From an uncultured Hyphomicrobiales bacterium (GTDB taxonomy: Bacteria > Pseudomonadota > Alphaproteobacteria > Rhizobiales > Xanthobacteraceae), in contig CAIRGJ010000021.1 in assembly GCA_903878085.1 (NCBI GenBank), positions 98,266 to 162,265 on the forward strand: 64,000 nucleotides of DNA. The letters are read 5' to 3'. Every line of letters starts with the position of its first letter. Position 1 is the stretch's first letter. Positions 17,048-25,175 of this stretch are shown here, one piece after another. Made by a program: the position numbers and the translations under genes. Below the pieces are notes generated by a model. That model saw nothing but the letters and a program-made list of their open reading frames with translations, searched no databases and was not told where the DNA came from.

Positions 17048-18853
17048 CTAGCGCGCCGAAGGCGCGTTGACCTCGATGGCCGGTAGACGCAGAGGCGCCA
17101 AGGCGACCGGCACTTCTTTTTCCTCGGGCAGATGGCAGATGCCGATCCGCGCGAACCAGCGGCCGAGCAGCGGCGAGGCGGTCGCGACCGCGAACGGTGC
17201 CGCCAGAATAAGCCCGATGGTGCCCAGCAAAAAGAAGGCAATGTCGTGCGGCGCCTTAATGGCGGCGACGGCCAGCACCACGCAACCGGCCAGCGTCTGC
17301 GGCCACAGCTTGGCGAACGCCATGCCAAACGGCACCGCATGGCTTTGCCGCGTCTGGCTGGTCCAGGTGCCGCCGCGCCGGAACACGAACAGCCGCGTCA
17401 TGAAGATCGTGTGCGACAGCGCGATCACCGGCGTCAGCAGGATCATGAACAGCAACTCGGCCGCGATGTTGGCGGCGAATACCAAGGTGCCGCCAAAGGC
17501 GCGGCGCAGCGGCGGCGTCAGCAGCACGTCGGCGACCGTGGCGATCTTCGGCGTAAACGTCATCAGCGTCATGATGGCAAACAGCAAGGTGCCGGCGCCG
17601 GGCTCGACCGGCATGTATTGCGCCGCCGGTGTGTCGGACAGCGCGAGCAGAACGGTGCCGAGTGCGATCATCGCCATCCAGGCCGGCGAGCCGAGATACA
17701 TCCAGATCGCGAACAGCAATTGGAAACGGCTGACCGGCTTCAGGCCAGGCATGCCCAGCAATTGCCAATACTGCATGTTGCCTTGCAGCCAGCGCAGATC
17801 GCGGCGGCTGAACTCCATCAGCGTCGGCGGGTTCTCCTCCCAGCTCATGCCTTCGATGGGGAGAACGCGCACCTCGTAACCGGCGCGCCGCATCATCACC
17901 GCTTCGACCTGATCGTGGCTGAGCACGTAGCCTGAGAGCGGCCCGTTGCCCGGCAGCACCGGCATGTGGCAATGCGCGATGAACGGCGCCAGCCGGATGA
18001 TGGCGTTGTGGCCCCAATAGGGCCCGCAATCGCCCTGCCACCACGTCGCGCCGAGCGTGTAGGAGCGCATACCGAGCCGCATGCCGAATTGGAACACGCG
18101 CGCGAACACGCTGACCGACGGCATGCCGACGATCAGCGTCTGCAGAATGCCGAGCGTCGGGTTGGCCTGCGCGATGCGGATCAGCCGCAGCACGGCGTCG
18201 GCCGGCATGAAGCTGTCGGCATCCAGCGTGATGGCGAACTCGTGGTCGGCGCCCCAGCGCTCGCAGAAGTCGCGGATATTGCCGGATTTGAACGCGGTGT
18301 TCACCGCGCGGCGGCGGTAGGTGACCGGGATGATGCCTTGCCACTTGGCGGTGAAGGCGTCGACCAAGGCCGTCTCGGCGGCGATGATCTCGGGGTCGCT
18401 GCTGTCGCTCAGCACATAGACATGAAACAGATGCGCGACGCGCGCTTCGACCAGGCCTTCCAGTAACGGCTGGAGATTGCGCGCCACCGGGTCGGGGCTT
18501 TCGTTGCGAATGCACATCAAAATCGCGGTCGACGTCGTGATCGGCTCGTCGCCGCGGATGCTCGCCGCCAGCGGGTTCACCGTCACCGCCGGATCGCGGG
18601 CCAAGCGCATGATCAGAAAGCCGATGATGGCGTTCCAGAAGCCCATCACCGACCAGGGCAAAGTGATGGCGAACAGCACCAGAAAGGCGATGGCGCCAAA
18701 GCTATGAGGCGGCACGGCGATTGCGGCGAGCCAGAGCACGGCGATCATCGTACTGGCCGCCAGCGCGCCAAACAGCGCCCGGCGGCGCGTGAGTGCCGCC
18801 GCCGCTGAATTTGGTACGGCAACGGCCGCGAGCGCGATGGTACGGTCGAGCAA
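17048..18853 (-). CDS. opgH: Glucans biosynthesis glucosyltransferase H (OpgH/MdoH-like)
   Basis: A 601-residue GT2 glycosyltransferase with membrane segments at both ends. The cytoplasmic domain shows TLDADSFMP (DxD-type nucleotide-sugar site), a GHN segment with flanking acidic residues, and RRDLRWLQGN, the R/QxxRW-type motif of processive synthases. OpgH makes the beta-1,2 glucan backbone of osmoregulated periplasmic glucans from UDP-glucose. The start is set at TTG 18853 because AGGGGG lies a few bases upstream; a long in-phase extension beyond it has no family similarity and would overlap the divergent gene. No opgG is in the window. It heads the operon with FkbM and two membrane proteins. 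Confidence 0.9.
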   Translation of the reverse strand: MLDRTIALAAVAVPNSAAAALTRRRALFGALAASTMIAVLWLAAIAVPPHSFGAIAFLVLFAITLPWSVMGFWNAIIGFLIMRLARDPAVTVNPLAASIRGDEPITTSTAILMCIRNESPDPVARNLQPLLEGLVEARVAHLFHVYVLSDSSDPEIIAAETALVDAFTAKWQGIIPVTYRRRAVNTAFKSGNIRDFCERWGADHEFAITLDADSFMPADAVLRLIRIAQANPTLGILQTLIVGMPSVSVFARVFQFGMRLGMRSYTLGATWWQGDCGPYWGHNAIIRLAPFIAHCHMPVLPGNGPLSGYVLSHDQVEAVMMRRAGYEVRVLPIEGMSWEENPPTLMEFSRRDLRWLQGNMQYWQLLGMPGLKPVSRFQLLFAIWMYLGSPAWMAMIALGTVLLALSDTPAAQYMPVEPGAGTLLFAIMTLMTFTPKIATVADVLLTPPLRRAFGGTLVFAANIAAELLFMILLTPVIALSHTIFMTRLFVFRRGGTWTSQTRQSHAVPFGMAFAKLWPQTLAGCVVLAVAAIKAPHDIAFFLLGTIGLILAAPFAVATASPLLGRWFARIGICHLPEEKEVPVALAPLRLPAIEVNAPSAR

Positions 18854-18944
18854 CTTAATCCCCCTGCATTTCTTGCCCCGTTCAGGATATACCCGGGACA
18901 CGGCCGGAAAGTCCAAAGGCGTCAAAGGGCGAGCGAAGAAAAAA

Positions 18945-19928
18945 GTGTCAGATCGATCGACCCAGGCACTTTGGTATATCGGGCCAGGCCGCGCTGAAAT
19001 TCGCGACGAGCAGGTCGTTGCGCCGCTTCCGGGCGAGGTCCGGGTGCGCGCGCTGCACAGCGCCATCAGCCGCGGCACCGAACGCCTGGTGCTGGCCGGT
19101 CGCGTGCCGCCCAGTGAATTCGAGCGCATGCGCGCGCCGTTCATGGCTGGCGCGTTCCCGTTTCCGGTCAAATATGGCTACGCCGTGGTCGGCCGGGTCG
19201 AGCAGGGACCGGCCGAACTGCAAGGCCGTACGGTGTTCGCGCTGCATCCGCATCAGAGCGTCTTCAATGTGCCTGCCGTGGCGGTGGCGCCGGTCCCCGA
19301 TGGCGTGCCGCCGGCGCGTGCGGTGCTTGCCGCCAATACGGAGACCGCGCTCAATGCCGTGTGGGACGCGGCACCCGGACCTGCCGACCGGATCGCGGTG
19401 GTCGGCGCCGGTGTCGTCGGCGCGCTGGTCGCCTATCTGTGCGGACGGATTCCCGGCACTCAAGTGACATTGGTCGATGTCGAACCGTCGCGTGCGGAAT
19501 TAGCGCGCGCCCTCGGTGTTAGCTTTGCGGCGCCCGATGCGGCGGCACGCGATTGCGATCTCGTCGTCCACGCCAGCGGCGCGGCCGCCGGTTTAGCCAC
19601 CGCGCTCGGTCTGGCCGGTGAGGAGGCGACGGTGCTGGAGATGAGCTGGTATGGCACGGACGACGTCGCCGTGCCGTTGGGCGCGGCGTTCCACAGCCGC
19701 CGCCTGAAGTTGATATCGAGCCAGGTCGGCAAGGTCTCAGCCTCGCACCGTGCGCGCTGGAGTCATGCGCGCAGGCTCGCCGCCGCGCTCGATCTGCTGG
19801 CCGATCCGAAGCTTGACGCGCTGTTGGCGCCGGCCATCAAATTTCACGATCTTCCGGCGCGGCTTCCCGGTATGCTGTCACCTGCTAGCGGCGTGCTGTG
19901 CCAGCTTGTGACTTACCCTGACGCTTGA
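18945..19928 (+). CDS. MDR-superfamily dehydrogenase lacking the usual catalytic zinc ligands (BchC-like)
   Basis: A 327-residue medium-chain dehydrogenase. The GTG start at 18945 is chosen; the open frame continues upstream without a family match and runs into the divergent opgH. The cofactor fold is clear from VVGAGVVGAL near residue 150. The catalytic-domain segment reads SRGTERLVLAG where zinc-dependent relatives have a CGTD-type ligand site, so it is probably metal-free, as in BchC-like reductases. It is the first gene of a tightly packed series with a PTPS-like gene 10 bases downstream, a glycosyltransferase and a methyltransferase, so it probably oxidises or reduces an intermediate in that pathway. 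Confidence 0.82.
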   Translation: MSDRSTQALWYIGPGRAEIRDEQVVAPLPGEVRVRALHSAISRGTERLVLAGRVPPSEFERMRAPFMAGAFPFPVKYGYAVVGRVEQGPAELQGRTVFALHPHQSVFNVPAVAVAPVPDGVPPARAVLAANTETALNAVWDAAPGPADRIAVVGAGVVGALVAYLCGRIPGTQVTLVDVEPSRAELARALGVSFAAPDAAARDCDLVVHASGAAAGLATALGLAGEEATVLEMSWYGTDDVAVPLGAAFHSRRLKLISSQVGKVSASHRARWSHARRLAAALDLLADPKLDALLAPAIKFHDLPARLPGMLSPASGVLCQLVTYPDA

Positions 19929-19938
19929 GAGGTTTCCC

Positions 19939-20340
19939 TTGTTCGCCGTCGAAGTTCGCGACCACATCATGATTGCCCATTCGTTTCGCGGCACCGTGTT
20001 CGGCCCGGCGCAGGCGCTGCACGGCGCGACCTTCGTCATCGACGCCGCCTTCATGGCCGAGACGCTCGATGAGAACGGCATCGTCATCGACATCGGCCGC
20101 GCCCATGAGGCGCTGAAAGCAACGCTCGCGCCGCTGAATTATTCCAATCTCGACGCGGTGCCTGATTTCAAAGGCAAGAACACCACCACCGAATTCCTGA
20201 CCAAGCACATTTACGACAAACTCGCCGAGGCCGCGCGCGCCGGCTCATTTGGCCGCGACGGCCACGAACTCAAATCGATCCGCATCACGCTGTCGGAATC
20301 GCATGTTGCGCGCGCCTGGTACGAGGCGCCCTTGTGGTGA
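19939..20340 (+). CDS. PTPS/QueD-family protein with altered zinc and catalytic residues
   Basis: A 133-residue tetrahydropterin-synthase fold. The TTG start has GAGAGG 6 bases upstream. The pattern is recognisable: a first-strand histidine in MIAHSF, ALHGATF where the family has CxxxHGHN, VIDIG, LNYSNLD, TTTEF and a C-terminal SESHVARAW. The second histidine of HGH is alanine and the cysteine normally ahead of it is also absent, so one zinc ligand and the usual acid-base residue are missing. It therefore may bind a pterin-like intermediate without doing the standard 6-pyruvoyl or 6-carboxy chemistry. It is co-transcribed with the dehydrogenase before it and overlaps the glycosyltransferase after it. 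Confidence 0.85.
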   Translation: MFAVEVRDHIMIAHSFRGTVFGPAQALHGATFVIDAAFMAETLDENGIVIDIGRAHEALKATLAPLNYSNLDAVPDFKGKNTTTEFLTKHIYDKLAEAARAGSFGRDGHELKSIRITLSESHVARAWYEAPLW

Positions 20341-21386
20341 GGCGTTTCGCCTTCGCGGTGCCGGGCGATCTCGCAACCCCGACCGGCGGCTATGCCTACG
20401 ACCGGCGCATGATCGCGGAGCTTGAGCGGCTGGGCTGGCAAGTCGATGTCGTCGATCTGGGCGATGGGTTTCCCTGGCCAAGCGATCAGACGCGTGCGCG
20501 GGCGTGGGGGCGATTATCCGACATCCCGCCCGGCCGTACAATTGTCATTGATGGACTGGCCTTCGGTGTCTTGCCTGAGGCCGTGCTTCAGCTTCGCGTG
20601 GAAAATCCGCTGATCGCCTTGGTGCATCATCCGCTTGCGTTGGAGGCCGGACTTTCGATGCAGCAAGCCAATATCCTGCGCAGCTGCGAGCGTGCGGCGC
20701 TCACCGCGGCGCGGCTTGTCATTGCCAACAGTGCGGAGACCGCCCGACACCTGACGAGCGATTATGCTGTGGCTGCCGATCGCATCGCGATTGCATGCCC
20801 CGGGACCGATCTGGCGCCGATGGCGCAGGGCAGCAGCGACGGCATTGTTCGATTGATCTCGGTCGGCGCACTGGTGCCGCGCAAGGGCTTTGACGTGTTG
20901 GTTGCGGCGCTGGCGACGCTTGCCGAATTGCCATGGCATCTGACCATCGCCGGCGATGCTGGCCGCGACCGCGGCACCGCCGCGCGGCTTGCTGCCGATA
21001 TCGCGGGCTTGAACCTTACGGACCGAGTCACGGTCACGGGCGCGGTGCCGCCAGAGTGGCTGTCCGAACTCTATACAAGCGCCGATGCGTTCGTGCTGGC
21101 CTCGCGCTTTGAAGGCTATGGCATGGCGTTTTCCGAAGCCATCGCCCGTGGCCTGCCGGTGGTCGGCACCACCGCCGGCGCCATTCCCGAAACCGTGCCG
21201 AAAGGGGCGGGGCTGCTAGTGCCGCCGGACGATGCCGCCGCGCTGGCGGCGGCGCTGCGCCAAGTCATCGAACATCCTGGCGAACGGCAGCGCATGGCCG
21301 GCGCCGCACGCGCCGCGGCGCACAGCCTTCCCACCTGGCAGGACTCCGCGAAATTGTTCGCACGCGCCATCGAGGCCGTGGCATGA
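20337..21386 (+). CDS. GT4-family glycosyltransferase
   Basis: A 349-residue GT-B glycosyltransferase. The N-terminal half starts with FAVPGDLATPTGGYAYDRRM, the glycine-rich acceptor loop; the C-terminal half has ISVGALVPRKGFDVL and SRFEGYGMAFSEAIARGLPVV, with the conserved EGYGMAFSEA donor-binding glutamates. The GTG at 20337 overlaps the previous stop by four bases (GTGA); a GTG one codon earlier is possible. It would use a nucleotide sugar. Placement between a PTPS-like gene and a methyltransferase gene suggests it glycosylates the pathway's heterocyclic product, as glycosylated pterins are known in other bacteria. This is inference. Confidence 0.88.
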   Translation: MRRFAFAVPGDLATPTGGYAYDRRMIAELERLGWQVDVVDLGDGFPWPSDQTRARAWGRLSDIPPGRTIVIDGLAFGVLPEAVLQLRVENPLIALVHHPLALEAGLSMQQANILRSCERAALTAARLVIANSAETARHLTSDYAVAADRIAIACPGTDLAPMAQGSSDGIVRLISVGALVPRKGFDVLVAALATLAELPWHLTIAGDAGRDRGTAARLAADIAGLNLTDRVTVTGAVPPEWLSELYTSADAFVLASRFEGYGMAFSEAIARGLPVVGTTAGAIPETVPKGAGLLVPPDDAAALAAALRQVIEHPGERQRMAGAARAAAHSLPTWQDSAKLFARAIEAVA

Positions 21387-22192
21387 CGGGCTTCTCCGCC
21401 GACTGGCTGGCCTTGCGCGAGCCTTACGATCTCCGTGCGCGCAATCCAGCGGTTCTCGACGCGGTCGTCGCCTCGCTCGCCGGCAATAATCAAATCCGCA
21501 TCGTCGATCTTGCCTGCGGTACCGGCTCGACGATGCGCGCGCTGGCGCCGCGTTTCCCAGCCGCGCAGAACTGGCGGCTCGCCGACAACGATCTCAGCCT
21601 GTTGGCGCGCGCGTCCGGCATGGCGCGGCCCCTGCGCGTCACGGTGACGACGACGCCGATCGATCTCAATCACGATCTCGAAGCCGCGCTCGACGGCCCG
21701 GTCGATTTGGTCACCACCTCGGCGCTGCTCGATCTCGTCTCCGAAGCGTGGCTCGACCGGCTTGCGGTCGAGACGCTGGCGCGCGGGATTCCGCTGTATG
21801 CGGCTTTGAGCTATGACGGCCGCATCGAGATCGCGCCGTCGCACCAGCGCGATGCGGCGATTATCGCCGCGGTCAATAAACATCAGCGCGGCAACAAAGG
21901 CTTCGGCCCCGCGCTCGGGCCGGAAGCGGCGAAAGCCTGCATCGCGCGGTTCGAGCAGCTTGGTTGCTCGGTCGTGCATGGCGCGTCCGATTGGGCCGCC
22001 GGCCCGACCGAGCGCGAATTTCAGATCGAGATTTTTTCCGGCTGGGCCAGCGCTGCGCGCGACACCGGCGATCTGCCGCTGCCGGACATCGTCGAGTGGC
22101 TGACGTTTCGCCGCGACCAGGTCGCCGCCGGGCGCTCGTCACTCCGCGTCGGTCATGTCGATATTTTTGCACGTCCCACCGGCACGCGCTGA
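21383..22192 (+). CDS. Class I SAM-dependent methyltransferase
   Basis: A 269-residue enzyme with the SAM loop IVDLACGTGSTM (about residues 40-51), an acidic LADND segment after strand two and a DLVTTSALLDLV motif at the position of strand four. The C-terminal half is longer than the minimal fold and contains PLYAALSYDGR. The ATG overlaps the glycosyltransferase stop by four bases. The acceptor is not predictable from sequence; context suggests the product of this cluster. The 3' end overlaps by 40 bases the 3' end of the convergent RibD-type gene. Confidence 0.87.
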   Translation: MTGFSADWLALREPYDLRARNPAVLDAVVASLAGNNQIRIVDLACGTGSTMRALAPRFPAAQNWRLADNDLSLLARASGMARPLRVTVTTTPIDLNHDLEAALDGPVDLVTTSALLDLVSEAWLDRLAVETLARGIPLYAALSYDGRIEIAPSHQRDAAIIAAVNKHQRGNKGFGPALGPEAAKACIARFEQLGCSVVHGASDWAAGPTEREFQIEIFSGWASAARDTGDLPLPDIVEWLTFRRDQVAAGRSSLRVGHVDIFARPTGTR

Positions 22193-22977
22193 GCCGACAG
22201 GTCGCAATCGAACAAGGTCTCGCCGTCGAGGCGAAACGTCCGCATCGGCACCCGTAGCGCCTGGTCGGCGCGTTCGACCGGCGGCAGGATGAAGCTGGCG
22301 CGGCCGCTGCCGAGGATGATCGGCGCCACCATCACATGCAGGCGGTCGAGACAACCGGCGGCAAGAAAGCGCGACACGGTGTCGGCGCCGCCCTCGATCA
22401 GGATGCGCCGCAAGCCGCGTTCGGCCAGGCTGGCGAGGACGTCGTGCGGCGCGATATGCCCGCCCTCTAGCGGCAAGGCGACGATCTCGACACCGGCGGG
22501 CGGGGCGCAGCGCGTGTCTGCGGCCGTCACCACCAGACGGCGCACGCCATCGGCTGCAAATATTTTTGCGCTGCCCGCAAGCCGCCCCTTGGGGTCGAGC
22601 ACGACGCGCGCCGGGTGCGGGCCTTCGCACCGACGCACCGTGAGCTGCGGATCGTCGGCGATGGCCGTGCCGACGCCGACCACCACGGCATCGACCAGCG
22701 CGCGTAGCCGGTGCAGATGCTCGATCCCCGCCGGACCATTGATGTAATGGGAGTGCCCGGTTTCAGTGGCGATCCGGCCGTCGAGCGACTGGCCGATCTG
22801 GCCGATCACGACCAGATCGTCGACCGCGCCGGTTCGCAGCGGCGCGAACAAGTCGGCCCACGGCGGCGGTAAAGCTTGAACCGGATCGCGAAAAGCCCGC
22901 GCGAATGCGGCCCAACTCCCGGCGGTGGTGTCCGGCCCAGCCTCGCCGACGGGCCCATATGGCGGCTTCAACGGCAC
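22153..22977 (-). CDS. RibD C-terminal-domain (DHFR-like) reductase
   Basis: A 274-residue protein. Residues about 58-270 are the RibD_C reductase domain: GQIGQSLDGRIAT, a DAVVVGVGTAIADDPQLTVR segment, RVVLDPKGRL and LIEGGADTVSRFL, all typical of pyrimidine reductases of riboflavin synthesis. There is no N-terminal deaminase domain with HAE and PCxxC zinc motifs; about 50 low-complexity residues replace it. The enzyme would reduce a ribosylaminopyrimidine, or a related compound, with NADPH. It is divergent from the GTP cyclohydrolase II gene, whose product is the classical precursor of the RibD substrate, and convergent with the methyltransferase. Confidence 0.88.
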   Translation of the reverse strand: MPLKPPYGPVGEAGPDTTAGSWAAFARAFRDPVQALPPPWADLFAPLRTGAVDDLVVIGQIGQSLDGRIATETGHSHYINGPAGIEHLHRLRALVDAVVVGVGTAIADDPQLTVRRCEGPHPARVVLDPKGRLAGSAKIFAADGVRRLVVTAADTRCAPPAGVEIVALPLEGGHIAPHDVLASLAERGLRRILIEGGADTVSRFLAAGCLDRLHVMVAPIILGSGRASFILPPVERADQALRVPMRTFRLDGETLFDCDLSAQRVPVGRAKIST

Positions 22978-23127
22978 AAGCTTGCCTTCATAGAAACGAT
23001 TTTGCTTTCAATAAGCTGGCACAAAACAATCGCTCGCGCGACCGGAATGGCCAGGGGGCTCGCGGTGTTCTACAATTGAAGCCCATGGCAAAAGCGCCAT
23101 CGGACGTCCGCTGGGAAAATTCACTAC

Positions 23128-24276
23128 ATGAGTTCGGTCGGTAAAGTTTCCGCTTTGTTCGGCACCAAGGGACAAACCGGCGTCAATCGCGGCGTCGCGG
23201 AGTTTCACGCCCGCCGCCCGGTGCTGGTCACGGGCGCGGGCGAAACAATGCTGGCCTTGCCGGTCGAGGGTCTCGACGCGCAACGGCTCGCCGAATTCAT
23301 TGCGCTCTGTGCGCCGGTGCGGCCGCGGCTCGTCGTCACCGCGCGCCGCGCGCATGCGCTCGGGCTCGACGCCACGTCGCCGATGGCCTTGCAGCTTGCG
23401 CCCGACATCGGCGTGGCTGCGATCCTGGCGCTAGTCGCCGATGCCAAGGTCGAATGCGCGGTTGAAGCAAAGCCCGCCGGCGAAGCGGCCGCCGCGGCCA
23501 TCGAACTGGTGAAATTGTCGCAAGGCCTGCCCGCGGTGCTGGTGGCCGATGCCGCCGCGTCGCTCGCAACCGAGCACATGATCGTCACCGTCGAAGCCAA
23601 GGCCGTTACCCAGTTCGGCGATGAAGCGATCCGCACGCTGACCATCGCCAGCAAGGCCTTCGTGCCGCTCGACTCCGGGCGCCGCGCGCGCTTTGTCGTG
23701 TTTCGCGACGCCATGGGCGGCAGCCCGGTCGCCATCATTGTCGGCAAGCCGGATTATGCCAAGCCGGTTCTGGTGCGGCTGCACTCGGCCTGTCTCACCG
23801 GCGACGTGTTCGGTTCGCGGCGTTGCGACTGCGGCGATCAGCTCGATCTGGCGATCAAGCGCATCGAGGAGATCGGCGGCGGCATCGTCTTGTACCTCGC
23901 GCAGGAAGGCCGTGGCCTCGGCCTCGCCAACAAGATGCGCACCTATCAGATGCAGGACGACGGTCTCGACACGGTCGACGCCAACACCACGCTCGGCTTC
24001 GATGACGACGAACGCGACTACGGCATCGCCGCCCGCATGTTGCAGATGCTCGATTGCCACCGTGTCGTGCTGCTGACGAACAACCCGGCCAAGCTCGACG
24101 GCCTTGCCGAATACGGTATCGAGATCACGGCGCGCATGCCCATCGAGGCGCCGGTCAACGCCGACAACCGTCGCTATCTGACGGCGAAGGCGGCGCGGGC
24201 GGGGCACCGGCTCGATCATTTGGTGACGTCGCTGGCGGATTCGTCCGACGCCGACATCGCGCCGCTGGCGCCGTGA
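23128..24276 (+). CDS. ribA: GTP cyclohydrolase II with an extra N-terminal domain
   Basis: A 382-residue protein. The C-terminal half (about 180-365) is GTP cyclohydrolase II: LHSACLTGDVFGSRRCDCGDQL with the three zinc cysteines, QEGRGLGLANK, GFDDDERDYGIAARML and TNNPAKLDGL. It opens GTP to 2,5-diamino-6-ribosylamino-pyrimidinone phosphate, formate and pyrophosphate. The first ~165 residues look like a decayed DHBP-synthase-like domain (RRPVLVTGAGETMLALPVEG) without its acidic DDEDREN-type site, so dihydroxybutanone phosphate synthesis is not expected. The creatininase-family gene follows 2 bases downstream. This copy may serve a dedicated pathway rather than riboflavin alone. Confidence 0.93.
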   Translation: MSSVGKVSALFGTKGQTGVNRGVAEFHARRPVLVTGAGETMLALPVEGLDAQRLAEFIALCAPVRPRLVVTARRAHALGLDATSPMALQLAPDIGVAAILALVADAKVECAVEAKPAGEAAAAAIELVKLSQGLPAVLVADAAASLATEHMIVTVEAKAVTQFGDEAIRTLTIASKAFVPLDSGRRARFVVFRDAMGGSPVAIIVGKPDYAKPVLVRLHSACLTGDVFGSRRCDCGDQLDLAIKRIEEIGGGIVLYLAQEGRGLGLANKMRTYQMQDDGLDTVDANTTLGFDDDERDYGIAARMLQMLDCHRVVLLTNNPAKLDGLAEYGIEITARMPIEAPVNADNRRYLTAKAARAGHRLDHLVTSLADSSDADIAPLAP

Positions 24277-24278
24277 CC

Positions 24279-25061
24279 ATGGCAAACGCCGGTGCGGCTC
24301 GGCTGATCGGCGAGCTGACGTTCCAGGAGATTTCACAGCGCCTCAGCGCGACGTCGATTCTGTGTCTGCCGATCGGCTCGATCGAACAGCACGGACCGCA
24401 TCTGCCGCTCAACACCGATGTCGTCTTGGCCGAGGGCGTCACCCGCCAGATCGTGGCGCGGTGGGGCGAGGCGCTCGATCTGTGGCAGTTGCCGACCATA
24501 TCGATCAGCCTGGCGCGCGAGCACGACTGGGCGCCCGGCACGCTGTCGCTGTCGATCGCCGGCATGACGGCCTATATGCGCGATCTCGGCCGCGAAATTT
24601 CTCGTTCGCTGCTGGCCCGCAACCTGATGATCGTCAATGGCCACGGCGGCAACCGCGGCATTCTCGAAGCGCTGGCGCAGGAGTTGCGCGCCGACTTCGG
24701 CCTCAACATCTGTATCCTGCATCCCGCCGCCTTGGCCGACACCAAGGCGGATTCCGCCGCGCCCGAAATTCACGGCGGCAAGAACGAAACGTCGATGATG
24801 CTGGCGGTCGCGCCGCATCTGGTGCGCCGCGAAGCCATCGCCGCGTTGAAAAATCCGCCGGACGGCGACGCCATCCGCAAGACGATCCTGCAACGCGGCG
24901 TCACCTGGCCCTGGACGAGCGATGAGAAGGGCCTCGCCGACACCGGCGTCATCGGCGATCCCAAGGCCGCGTCGGCGGAATTCGGCCAAGTCATCGTCGA
25001 TCGTGCCGTCGAGATGGCGGGGGCGGTGCTCAAGCAGCTTTTAGAACGGCGGCACGGCTAA
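24279..25061 (+). CDS. Creatininase-family metal-dependent amidohydrolase
   Basis: A 260-residue enzyme with the family metal ligands in IGSIEQHGPHLPLNTDVVLAEG (Glu, His, Asp), the NGHGGN motif and HGGKNETS (Glu). The fold is shared by creatininase, by the formamidopyrimidine deformylase ArfB of archaeal flavin and F420 synthesis, and by the mycofactocin protease MftE. Because it lies 2 bases behind GTP cyclohydrolase II, the ArfB-like chemistry, opening or deformylating a pyrimidine intermediate, is the most suggestive reading. ATG at 24279 is used; a GTG two codons earlier overlaps the ribA stop. Assignment to the family is firm; the substrate is inferred. Confidence 0.88.
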   Translation: MANAGAARLIGELTFQEISQRLSATSILCLPIGSIEQHGPHLPLNTDVVLAEGVTRQIVARWGEALDLWQLPTISISLAREHDWAPGTLSLSIAGMTAYMRDLGREISRSLLARNLMIVNGHGGNRGILEALAQELRADFGLNICILHPAALADTKADSAAPEIHGGKNETSMMLAVAPHLVRREAIAALKNPPDGDAIRKTILQRGVTWPWTSDEKGLADTGVIGDPKAASAEFGQVIVDRAVEMAGAVLKQLLERRHG

Positions 25062-25175
25062 ATCGCCTGTCGATTCATAGGCCTAGCCCGGCGAGCACGC
25101 GCTATACGGGCTTCTAATCGGCCGGGAAAGTGCCTATACAGACCGCATTCCGCACTTATGCGGCCGGGAATACCC

